Source: Janthinobacterium violaceinigrum
Lineage (GTDB): Bacteria > Pseudomonadota > Gammaproteobacteria > Burkholderiales > Burkholderiaceae_D
Assembly (NCBI RefSeq): GCF_009208555.1
Contig: NZ_WFLI01000036.1
Location: forward strand, 1 to 64,000
Direction: 5' to 3'
DNA: 64,000 nucleotides
Of the stretch, positions 16,559-24,093 are shown piece after piece. Each line of letters starts with the position of its first letter. Positions within the stretch are counted from its first letter, which is position 1. The notes under the pieces were generated by a model. That model made no database searches. It was given only the letters and a program-made list of their open reading frames with translations, and was not told the DNA's origin. The position numbers and the translations under genes were made by a program.

Positions 16559-18736
16559 TTAAAAGTCGAACTGCGCCGAAACCTTGAACGTGCGGCTGGC
16601 GCCCGGGTACAGATAGCCATCCGATTCCGGCGTCACGTCGCGCCAGTAGAACTTGTCGGCCACGTTGTTGACGGCGGCGCGCAGCACGGCGCGCGTGCCG
16701 GCGATGCGCGTGGCGTAGGCGGCGCCCAGGTTGAACACGTTGTACGACGGCACGAAGGTCGTGTTGTTGTATTCAAACGCTTTCTTGCCCGCATATTCCC
16801 AGCTGCCATTGACGCTCAAGCCTGCCACCTGCTGCACGGCGTAGTCCGCATGCACGGCTGCCTTGAAGGCGGGCACGTTGGGCACGCGCTTGCCGTCGAG
16901 GTCTGCATTGCCCGTGCCCGACTGCTGGCTGTTCAGGGCCGTCACGGACGCGCCCAGGCTCAGGCTGGACGATGCCTTGCCCTGGGCCGACAATTCCAGG
17001 CCACGGTGCTGGGCCTGGCCTTCGCGCACGAAGTTGTAGGCGCTCTTGCTGCTGTCGACGTACTGGTTGAATTCCAGGCCCTTGCGGATCTGGAACAGGC
17101 TGGCCGCCACCATGAAGTCCGGCGCCACATCCATCTTCACGCCCACTTCAAGCTGCTTCGAGCGGCTGGGCGACAATTCCACGTTGGCGTTGACGGCCTT
17201 GCGGTCGGCCGTGCCGCCATGTTCCATGCCTTGCGAATAGGCCGCATACACGGACAGGTTGTCGAGCGGGGTGTAGACGAGCGAGACGTTGGGCAGCAGG
17301 AAATCGTGCTTGGCGCGGATTTCCGTATCGGCCTTCAATACGTACTGGTAGCCGTCGACATTGATATGGCGCAAGCCGCCATGCAGTTTCCAGTTCGGCG
17401 CCAGGCTGACGATGTCCTGCACGAAGACGGAGTTTTCCGTGTCCTTGCGCACCAGGCGCACGGGGCCCTGCACGCCCGTCGACATGTCGACGATCTGCGG
17501 GTGGTAGATGTTGCTCACGCCAGCCCAGTCGTACACGTACAGGCCGGCGCGGTCCTTGCGGCGGAAGGTCGAGACGCCGGCCGTGAATTCATGGCGCAGG
17601 GAACCGGTGGCGAACTTGCCCTGGATCATGGCTTGCGCGCTCAGCGGTTTCTTCGTCTCGCCCAGGCTGCGGTAGTCGTACACGTCGAAGTCGCCATTGC
17701 CGCAGAAGCCCGGGTACAGGTCTTGCGCGCTGCAGCCGTACGGGAAGGCCGTGTAGTCGTCGCGCTTGAACGAGTGCTGGTTGGCCGACAGGGTGGCGTG
17801 CCAGTCGTCGCTGAACGCGTACTGGAAGCGCAGGCCGAGATTGCTGGTGACGGTTTCCACGGGGCGCGTCCACGGCTGCAGGTTGAGCATGGCGTCGGCG
17901 CTGATGCCGGTTGGCAAGGTCGTGTTGTTCAGCAGCTGGAAGCCGGGCGCCGTCGCCTGCGCCTTGTCCTGGTAGTCGGCATCGATCTGCAGCAGCGCCT
18001 GCGGCGAGATTTGCCAGTCGAAGGCGCCGGAAATGAACTTGCGGTTGCCATCGGCGCCCTTGATGTAGGAGCGCAGGCGCTCGGCCGCCACGTTGATCCG
18101 GTAGCCGAAGCGCGTATCTTCCAGGCGGCCGCCCAGGTCGACGGCGCCGTACACGGTGCCCCGCTCGCGCGTTTCCACGGTGACCGTGCGCAGAGGGGCG
18201 GCGGTGGGGCGCTTGACGATGAAGTCGATCACGCCGCCCGGCGCGGCCACGCCTGCCTGCAAGCCGGCCAGGCCTTTCAGCACTTCGATGCGTTCCTTGT
18301 TTTCCAGCGGAATTTGCGTGTCGCCAGGAATGGCCACGCCATCCTTGCGGTAGCTGGAATTGTTGTCGAGCTTGAAGCCGCGGATGGAAAACTGTTCCGC
18401 ATAGCCGACGGCGTTGTAGGCGTCGTTGATGCTGGTGTCGAGCTTGACGGCATCGCTGAGATTACGGATCTGCAAGTCCTGCATGTCTTTTTGCGAAATG
18501 ACGGTGACGGACGCGGGCGTCTGCAGCAGCGGCGCGTCACTGAAGCCGCCCACGGATGCGCGCTTGGCGGCTGGCGCCTTGCTGGCCGTGACGATGACTT
18601 CGGTCATGCTCTGGGCTTGCGGATCGGCCGTTTCGGTGGTGTCATTCGTGGCAAAGGCGGGCGCGGCAAACGCGTGCAGGATCGCCAGGGTCAATACAGG
18701 ACGGGAAAAATGCGCAGATAAATTCGGTGTGGACAT
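16559..18736 (-). CDS. TonB-dependent outer membrane receptor under TPP riboswitch control
   Basis: 725 residues from the ATG at 18736, which gives a signal peptide ending near AAPAFA. The TonB box is in MTEVIVTA. The plug domain (about 30-150) carries VISQKDMQDLQIRNLSDAVK and the SIRGF turn. The 22-strand barrel ends with the terminal phenylalanine (VSAQFDF). By sequence it looks like a ferrisiderophore receptor. The only regulatory element upstream is a thiamine pyrophosphate riboswitch, and I saw no Fur box, so uptake of thiamine or a precursor is more likely. It is not followed by an inner membrane transporter in this window. Confidence 0.93.
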   Translation of the reverse strand: MSTPNLSAHFSRPVLTLAILHAFAAPAFATNDTTETADPQAQSMTEVIVTASKAPAAKRASVGGFSDAPLLQTPASVTVISQKDMQDLQIRNLSDAVKLDTSINDAYNAVGYAEQFSIRGFKLDNNSSYRKDGVAIPGDTQIPLENKERIEVLKGLAGLQAGVAAPGGVIDFIVKRPTAAPLRTVTVETRERGTVYGAVDLGGRLEDTRFGYRINVAAERLRSYIKGADGNRKFISGAFDWQISPQALLQIDADYQDKAQATAPGFQLLNNTTLPTGISADAMLNLQPWTRPVETVTSNLGLRFQYAFSDDWHATLSANQHSFKRDDYTAFPYGCSAQDLYPGFCGNGDFDVYDYRSLGETKKPLSAQAMIQGKFATGSLRHEFTAGVSTFRRKDRAGLYVYDWAGVSNIYHPQIVDMSTGVQGPVRLVRKDTENSVFVQDIVSLAPNWKLHGGLRHINVDGYQYVLKADTEIRAKHDFLLPNVSLVYTPLDNLSVYAAYSQGMEHGGTADRKAVNANVELSPSRSKQLEVGVKMDVAPDFMVAASLFQIRKGLEFNQYVDSSKSAYNFVREGQAQHRGLELSAQGKASSSLSLGASVTALNSQQSGTGNADLDGKRVPNVPAFKAAVHADYAVQQVAGLSVNGSWEYAGKKAFEYNNTTFVPSYNVFNLGAAYATRIAGTRAVLRAAVNNVADKFYWRDVTPESDGYLYPGASRTFKVSAQFDF

Positions 18737-18837
18737 AGATTGCTCGTGGTTCAAGCCGTCTCGGAAAAGAGCACGGCAGGCTGCTTGTTCGGCTGGCGCC
18801 AACGCAGGAGCTATCAAAGGAGGGAGGTACTTTGCGC

Positions 18838-18910
18838 TTTCCTTCGCTGGCATTATCCAGATCAGGTACGAAGGGTATCTCTCACCCGGATAACTGCTCC
18901 AGGACCCCTA
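18838..18910 (-). promoter_or_regulatory. TPP riboswitch (THI element)
   Basis: On the minus strand the conserved core is readable in order: AGGGGTCCTGGAGC at the P1/P2 side, GTGAGAGATACCC (equivalent of the CTGAGA box), then ACCTGATCTGGATAATGCC and AGCGAAGG closing the aptamer. These are the signature bases of the thiamine pyrophosphate aptamer. It lies about 100 bases before the TonB-dependent receptor start, leaving room for an expression platform. Receptor synthesis should fall when thiamine pyrophosphate is plentiful. Confidence 0.95.
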
Positions 18911-18985
18911 GCGAAATGACAGCTTAGCATGAACCACGGCCGCCTGTCCCCCTGGCTGACCGTTTTACAACAGTGTCGCCCGTAA

Positions 18986-20143
18986 CTACAGGCTCAGTTC
19001 CAGCACCTTGCGGCTGACGGCGGGCGTCACTTCGCGCTGTTCGCCCAGCGCCGTCATGCCGTGCGCTTCCAGCGCGGATACGACGGCGTCCACGCTGGCG
19101 TGGTTCAGGCCGTAGTCGGCCAGACGCGTCTTGACGCCCATGTGGCGGAAGAAGAATTCCGTGCGCGCGATGGCGGCTTCGATGCGGCCCTCCTCGTCGC
19201 CGCCGTCCAGGCCCCACACGCGGGCCGCGTATTGCAGCAGCTTGGCGCGCTTGGCCTGCTTGCGCACGCGCAGCATGCTGGGCAGGATGATGGCCAGGGT
19301 CTGCGCGTGGTCGAGTTCGTACAGGGCCGTCAATTCGTGGCCGATGGCGTGCGTGGACCAGTCCTGCGGCACGCCCACGCCGATCAGGCCGTTCAAGGCC
19401 AGGGTGGCGCTCCACATCACGTTGGCGCGCACGTCGTAGTCGTCCGGGTGCGACAGCGCTTTCGGGCCTTCCTCGATCAGGGTCAGCAAGATGCCTTCGG
19501 CGAAGCGGTCCTGCACGGACGCGTTCACCGGGTAGGTCAGATACTGTTCCATCACATGCGCAAACGCATCGACGACGCCATTGCCCACCTGGCGCAGCGG
19601 CAGGGTAAAGGTCTTCGACGGGTCCAACACGGAGAATTTCGGATACACCTTGCGGCTCATGAACGAGCGCTTTTCCTGCGTGGCCTTGCGCGTGATCACG
19701 GCCGAACCATTCATTTCGGACCCCGTGGCCGGCAAGGTCAGGACGGTGCCGAAGGGCAGGGCGGCCTCGACGATCTTGCCGCCTTTGGCCAGGATGTCCC
19801 ACGCTTCGCCCTCGTGCAGGGTGGCGGCGGCGATGAACTTGGTGCCATCGACCACGGAGCCGCCGCCGACGGCCAGCAGGAAATCGATGCGCTCGCTTTT
19901 CACCACGGCCACGGCCTGCATCAGCGTTTCATAGCTGGGATTGGGCTCGATGCCGGCAAATTCCAGCACCGTATGGCCGGCCAGCGCCGCCTTGACTTCA
20001 TCGTAGACGCCGTTCTGCTTGATGCTGCCGCCGCCGTAGGTCATCAGGACGCGCGCCTGTGGCGGAATCAGGCCGGCGATGGCGGCGATCTGGCCCTGGC
20101 CGAAGAGGATTTGCGTCGGATTGTAAAAGTCGAAATTGAACAT
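18986..20143 (-). CDS. yqhD: NADPH-dependent aldehyde reductase YqhD (iron-containing alcohol dehydrogenase family)
   Basis: 385 residues, the usual length. It begins MFNFDFYNPT and has YGGGSIKQNGVYD, AVGGGSVVDGTKF for nucleotide binding, TLPATGSEMN, and metal ligands in the DAFAHVMEQY and STHAIGHELTALYELDHAQ helices. It reduces short aldehydes formed by oxidative damage or metabolism. Divergent from the small ferritin-like gene with about 140 bases between, which may hold shared promoters. No dedicated regulator lies adjacent. Confidence 0.93.
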   Translation of the reverse strand: MFNFDFYNPTQILFGQGQIAAIAGLIPPQARVLMTYGGGSIKQNGVYDEVKAALAGHTVLEFAGIEPNPSYETLMQAVAVVKSERIDFLLAVGGGSVVDGTKFIAAATLHEGEAWDILAKGGKIVEAALPFGTVLTLPATGSEMNGSAVITRKATQEKRSFMSRKVYPKFSVLDPSKTFTLPLRQVGNGVVDAFAHVMEQYLTYPVNASVQDRFAEGILLTLIEEGPKALSHPDDYDVRANVMWSATLALNGLIGVGVPQDWSTHAIGHELTALYELDHAQTLAIILPSMLRVRKQAKRAKLLQYAARVWGLDGGDEEGRIEAAIARTEFFFRHMGVKTRLADYGLNHASVDAVVSALEAHGMTALGEQREVTPAVSRKVLELSL

Positions 20144-20285
20144 GGGGCTCCTGCCGCTGAGGTTTAGGCTGTTGCTGAGCCATGATTATGGCCGAACGGG
20201 TGGAAACGTGTCGTGGACGCTTGAGCTTTTCGTCCGCGCGGTGGAGAATGCAGCCGATGTCACCACCACGCGAAAAGGAATGCGC

Positions 20286-20591
20286 ATGACCACCGTCCCA
20301 CTGGAAGAAACGGGCTTGCCGGCCACGGCACTCGACATGCACCGCGCCATCGGCGCCACCATCGCCGCGCTGCAGGCGCTGGACTTGAACAGCCAGCGTT
20401 TCGAGGCGTGCACGGACCCGGAACTGCGCCGCGTGCTCGCGCATGCGGGCGACACCAGCCGCAAGGAAGCGGCCATGCTGCTCGAATGGATGCGCCGCCG
20501 CGACGCGCGCCTGGACACGGCCATGAAGGAAGCGCTGTTCAAGGCGGGGCCGATTGTTGCCCAGTATCACTATGACGAGAAAATATTGTAA
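20286..20591 (+). CDS. EncFtn-like (encapsulated ferritin) homologue lacking metal ligands
   Basis: 101 residues; AAGGA lies 6 bases before the ATG at 20286. The protein follows encapsulated ferritins end to end: MHRAI (18-22), Gln37-Arg38, the TDPEL turn (43-47), LAH (51-53), EAAMLLEWMRRRD (61-73), LF..GPI (84-90). However, the positions that bind iron in EncFtn are changed. The EELE pair region reads AALQ (27-30), the W-Y after Asp33 is Leu34-Asn35, and DEEKEH is DTSRKE (56-61). It therefore keeps the fold but probably not the ferroxidase centre. No encapsulin shell gene lies nearby. The similarity is from memory of the family, not a search. Confidence 0.75.
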   Translation: MTTVPLEETGLPATALDMHRAIGATIAALQALDLNSQRFEACTDPELRRVLAHAGDTSRKEAAMLLEWMRRRDARLDTAMKEALFKAGPIVAQYHYDEKIL

Positions 20592-20684
20592 CTATTGGTT
20601 TGTTGCTGTGACGTACCATGCGCCACATTGGCAGCGCTTCGCGTAGACTGTGCCCCGAACACGATTTTGGGGGAGTTTGCAACG

Positions 20685-21164
20685 ATGAGATCATTACCAT
20701 ACCGCGAAGGCAGCTGGTTTGCCGTGCCCTTGCCGGGCGGCGGCTATGCCGTCGGCGTGGTGGCGCGCACGGCGCCTGCCGGACGCATCATGCTGGCCTA
20801 TATGTTCGGGCCGAAGCGCGACAGCCTGCCGGCACTGGAAGAACTGGAAGGCTTGCGGCCGGAACAGGCCGTGCGCCGCCTGCGCACGGGCGACATGGCC
20901 CTGCTCAACGAGCGCTGGCCCCTGCTGGGCGACAGCCGCCACTGGGAGCGCGATGCCTGGCCCATGCCGGCCTTTATCCGCCGCAATGAATCCCTGCAGC
21001 GTGCCTGGCGCGCCAGCTATGCGGACGGAGACCCTGCCAAGCTGGACCGCGAGGAATCGATTCCCTTCGACACGCCGGGCATGGAAAGCGATTCCCTGTA
21101 CGGCTACGGGGCAACGGAATTGCTGATGAATAAATTGCTGGCGCAGGAGCAGGCGTCGGCTTGA
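20685..21164 (+). CDS. Imm26-type immunity protein
   Basis: 159 residues from the ATG at 20685, with a GGGGGAG ribosome site 9 bases before. The start REGSWFAVPLPGGGYAVGVVAR and a later FGPK motif are typical of immunity protein 26, a family that protects against polymorphic toxins. No toxin gene is visible on either side, so this is an orphan copy. It follows the ferritin-like gene on the same strand with 93 bases between. Confidence 0.75.
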   Translation: MRSLPYREGSWFAVPLPGGGYAVGVVARTAPAGRIMLAYMFGPKRDSLPALEELEGLRPEQAVRRLRTGDMALLNERWPLLGDSRHWERDAWPMPAFIRRNESLQRAWRASYADGDPAKLDREESIPFDTPGMESDSLYGYGATELLMNKLLAQEQASA

Positions 21165-21170
21165 TTGCGC

Positions 21171-21197
21171 GGGGTCAGGCCCGACTGGACTGACCCC
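21171..21197. repeat. GGGGTCAG inverted repeat at gene end
   Basis: GGGGTCAG at 21171-21178 pairs with CTGACCCC at 21190-21197 across an 11-base loop. It lies between two convergent genes and can form a hairpin in both directions, so it may serve as a terminator. It shares its core with the stronger palindrome at 39045-39071. Confidence 0.65.
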
Positions 21198-21208
21198 GGC
21201 ATGTCGGA

Positions 21209-22567
21209 CTACACCGCTGGCAAGCTGATCTGAAACGCCAGGCCGCCGCCTTCGCGGTTGCGCACCTGTAATTCGGCGCCATGGCGCAGCAGCACGCGGT
21301 CGACGATGGCCAGGCCCAGCCCGGCGCCATTGGCTTGCCCGCGCGCCGTGTCGAGGCGGGTGAACGGCTTCATCAATTGCTCGATCTTTTCTGCCGGCAC
21401 GCCCGTGCCGTGGTCCTGCACCTCGATAATCACCTTTTTCACGCCATGGCTGGTGCGCACCTGGCAGGCGATGTCGATTTCCGTCACGTCGCTGCCCGGC
21501 GTCTTGCCGTAGCGGCGCGCATTTTCGATCAGGTTGTTCAGCACGCGGCGCAAGTCGGTGGGATTGCCCATCGCATGCGCGCCGTCGGCGATGGTGGCGT
21601 TGATTTTGACGTCGGGCAGGCGCATGGCTTCGCGCGCCATGTCGCTGAGCAAGCCGCTCAGGTCGACATCGGTAAAGCTCGACGCTTCCGTCGGCTTGGC
21701 GTAGTCGAGGAACTGGCCGATGATGGCGTCCATCTGCCCGATATCGGACTGGATGCCTTCGCGCGCCTCGTCCGACAGGTTCGCCATCTCCACTTCCAGC
21801 TGCATGCGCGCCAGCGGCGTGCGCAAATCGTGCGAGATGCCGGCCAGGATCACGGCGCGGTCCGATTCCACCTGTTTCAGATCGTCGACCATCTGGTTGA
21901 AGCTGCGGTTTGCCTCGATGATCTCGATCGGGCCTTTTTCCGGCAGCGGCGCCGGCTGCTTGCCCTTCGCGATGTCGCGCGCGGCCGCCGTCAGGCGCGA
22001 CAGCGGCAGATTGATCAGGCTGGAAATGATGGCCGCGCCCAGCAGCGACAGCAGGGACACCAGGCTGGCCCAGCCCAGCCACTGGAAGCCCGTCAGGCCG
22101 CGCAGGCGCTCGCGGTCCAGCATCAGCCAGTACTCGTCATCGTCGATCTTGAAGCTGACCCAGAAGCCGGCCACGCCGTTGACGCGCGCGGAAAAGCGCG
22201 TGTCCTTGCCCAGCTTGGCCTTCACCAGCGCCTCGATGTCGGGCATCAGGTAATTGTCGGGCGGCGGCTCGATGCGGTCGTCCTCTTCCAGCGAGAAGAT
22301 GCGGATGCCTTCGTTGCTGACGAGGTCGAACAGCAGCTCGCGGCGCAGCTCGGGCGCCGAGTGCGTCAGTGCCGCATGCGTGATGGTGACGACGGAAATG
22401 ATCTGGGCGGAAATCTGCTGCGCCTGCGGCTCGCGCTGGATGACGGAAATCATGCCGATCCAGGTGATCATGCTGACCGTGGTCAAGGTGCCGAGCAGCA
22501 AAAAGGTGCGCCAGAACAGGCCGCTTTTCAGCCGCGCCAGGCTGATATCGGGAACAAGCTTCATCAT
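21209..22567 (-). CDS. envZ: Osmolarity sensor histidine kinase EnvZ
   Basis: 452 residues. Two membrane segments (about 20-42 and 162-186) enclose a periplasmic domain. A HAMP segment follows, then the HisKA box GISHDLRTPL with the phospho-accepting His246, and the ATPase domain with N, G1 (DHGTGV) and G2 (GAGLGLAI) boxes. It phosphorylates the OmpR-type regulator encoded just upstream (13 bases apart), controlling outer membrane and other stress genes. Two consecutive ATG codons occur; GAGG suits the second (22564) slightly better. Confidence 0.93.
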   Translation of the reverse strand: MMKLVPDISLARLKSGLFWRTFLLLGTLTTVSMITWIGMISVIQREPQAQQISAQIISVVTITHAALTHSAPELRRELLFDLVSNEGIRIFSLEEDDRIEPPPDNYLMPDIEALVKAKLGKDTRFSARVNGVAGFWVSFKIDDDEYWLMLDRERLRGLTGFQWLGWASLVSLLSLLGAAIISSLINLPLSRLTAAARDIAKGKQPAPLPEKGPIEIIEANRSFNQMVDDLKQVESDRAVILAGISHDLRTPLARMQLEVEMANLSDEAREGIQSDIGQMDAIIGQFLDYAKPTEASSFTDVDLSGLLSDMAREAMRLPDVKINATIADGAHAMGNPTDLRRVLNNLIENARRYGKTPGSDVTEIDIACQVRTSHGVKKVIIEVQDHGTGVPAEKIEQLMKPFTRLDTARGQANGAGLGLAIVDRVLLRHGAELQVRNREGGGLAFQISLPAV

Positions 22568-22580
22568 GCCTCGCCAGCGA

Positions 22581-23351
22581 TCAGCGCGGCTGTCCGTCCG
22601 GGATGAAGACGTAGCCCAGGCCCCACACGGTCTGGATGAACAGCGGGCTCGACGGGTCCGGCTCGATCAGCTTGCGCAGGCGTGAAATCTGTACGTCCAG
22701 GCTGCGGTCGAACACTTCGTATTCGCGGCCGCGCGCCAGTTCCATCAGTTTCTCGCGCGACAGTGGCTGGCGCGCATGGCGGGCAAACACTTTCAGCACG
22801 GAAAACTCACCGGTCGTCAGGGGCACCGTTTCGCCATTCTTTTTCAGGGTGCGCGTGCCCAGGTCCAGCACGAAGTCGCCGAACTCGAAGGTTTGCGGCG
22901 TTTCCGACGGCGCGCCCGGGATTTCATCGGGACCCTTGCGGCGCAGCACGGCGCCGATGCGGGCTACCAGCTCGCGCGGGTTGAACGGTTTCGGCAGGTA
23001 ATCGTCGGCGCCCATTTCCAGACCCACGATGCGGTCCACGTCCTCGCCCTTGGCCGTCAGCATGATGATCGGCGTCTGGTCGCCCGCGCCGCGCAGGCGG
23101 CGGCAGATCGACAGGCCGTCTTCGCCGGGCAGCATCAGGTCGAGCACCAGCAAATCGTAGCGTTCGCGCAGCCACAGCTTGTTCATGGCCGTCGCGCTCT
23201 CTGCCGTAAAGACATTGAAGCCCTGTTCGGTCAGGTAGCGGCGCAGCAGGTCGCGCAGGCGCACATCGTCATCGACCACCATGATTTTTGCCTGGTGGCC
23301 GTGGATCGATTGCGTTGTTGTATTGCTGCCGGATGTGGAGGTTGTGGTCAT
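22581..23351 (-). CDS. ompR: Response regulator OmpR
   Basis: 256 residues. The receiver domain has the acidic pocket DDD (27-29), phospho-acceptor Asp71 in LVLDLMLPGEDG, and a conserved lysine in LPKPFNPREL. The C-terminal winged helix contains SREKLMELARGREYEVFDRSLD and a RLRKLIEPD stretch, as in OmpR. The first ~20 residues are a low-complexity Thr/Ser tail not found in the E. coli protein, so a later start is possible. It is cotranscribed with envZ. Confidence 0.94.
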   Translation of the reverse strand: MTTTSTSGSNTTTQSIHGHQAKIMVVDDDVRLRDLLRRYLTEQGFNVFTAESATAMNKLWLRERYDLLVLDLMLPGEDGLSICRRLRGAGDQTPIIMLTAKGEDVDRIVGLEMGADDYLPKPFNPRELVARIGAVLRRKGPDEIPGAPSETPQTFEFGDFVLDLGTRTLKKNGETVPLTTGEFSVLKVFARHARQPLSREKLMELARGREYEVFDRSLDVQISRLRKLIEPDPSSPLFIQTVWGLGYVFIPDGQPR

Positions 23352-23546
23352 TTAGGGTGTCGTGTTATCTTATATTAGTTGCTATAGTAACGCCTCGCGC
23401 GGCGTCGGCAAGGGGCTGTGGCGACCCATTACAAAGTGTTACAAACTTTACCCAATTACTCTTACTGCACCGTGTAAAGCATCATACACTGGGGCCACAG
23501 TGGAAATCAGCTTTAAGTTTATACGGCATCGCGGAAGAGGAACTCA

Positions 23547-23936
23547 ATGAATATCTTTACTAAAAAAATTCACGCCGCTCCCAGCGCAGCTATTGCCGCA
23601 CGTACGACTGTGCTGTCCGCATTTGCCGTTTGCTCCGTGTTCGCCGCCAGCGTGGCGCTGGCACAAAACCAGCCGCCGCCTCGCCGTGACGACCAGCAGC
23701 AAATGCAGGCCCAGCGGTATGAACAGGTACAGCGCAGTAACAGCAATGATACGCGACTGCGCGAACAGCGTGACGCACGCAGTTTCGACACGCGCGCCGA
23801 AGAGCAGCGCCGCGCCAACGAAGGCGCTGATGCCTCGCGCCGCACGGGCCGCATGACGCCCGACGAACGGCGCGACCTGCGCCGCCAGATCAATGAAGTG
23901 GGCCAGGATATCTACTCGAATCCCCCGCGCCGCTAG
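23547..23936 (+). CDS. Small secreted, Arg/Gln-rich hypothetical protein
   Basis: 129 residues. An N-terminal signal peptide ends around VALAQ. The mature part is very rich in Arg, Gln, Asp and Asn, with a central low-complexity QRxEQxxR section, and ends with MTPDERRDLRRQINEVGQDIY. It has no cysteine and is probably disordered or helical. AGAGG precedes the ATG, and a strong terminator follows. I do not recognise a function; proteins with a similar C-terminal motif occur in related bacteria. It is divergent from ompR, so regulation by OmpR is possible but not shown. Confidence 0.8.
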   Translation: MNIFTKKIHAAPSAAIAARTTVLSAFAVCSVFAASVALAQNQPPPRRDDQQQMQAQRYEQVQRSNSNDTRLREQRDARSFDTRAEEQRRANEGADASRRTGRMTPDERRDLRRQINEVGQDIYSNPPRR

Positions 23937-23956
23937 GCTTCGCGCCTCCCATCCGA

Positions 23957-23989
23957 CAGGGCCATCTCGCAAGACATGGCCCTGTTTGC
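23957..23989 (+). terminator. Rho-independent terminator
   Basis: A perfect 9-bp stem, CAGGGCCAT (23957-23965) with ATGGCCCTG (23976-23984), has a 10-base loop and is followed by TTTG. It lies 20 bases after the small secreted protein gene. Confidence 0.8.
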
Positions 23990-24093
23990 ATCTGGCAAAC
24001 ACATTTTTGCCGAGTCAGGCACACGGCCACGCCCCGTGATATTGTTCAGTGCACTGAGGCAATTCTCTGAATTTGTTGCTGGGGAGGCAAGGC

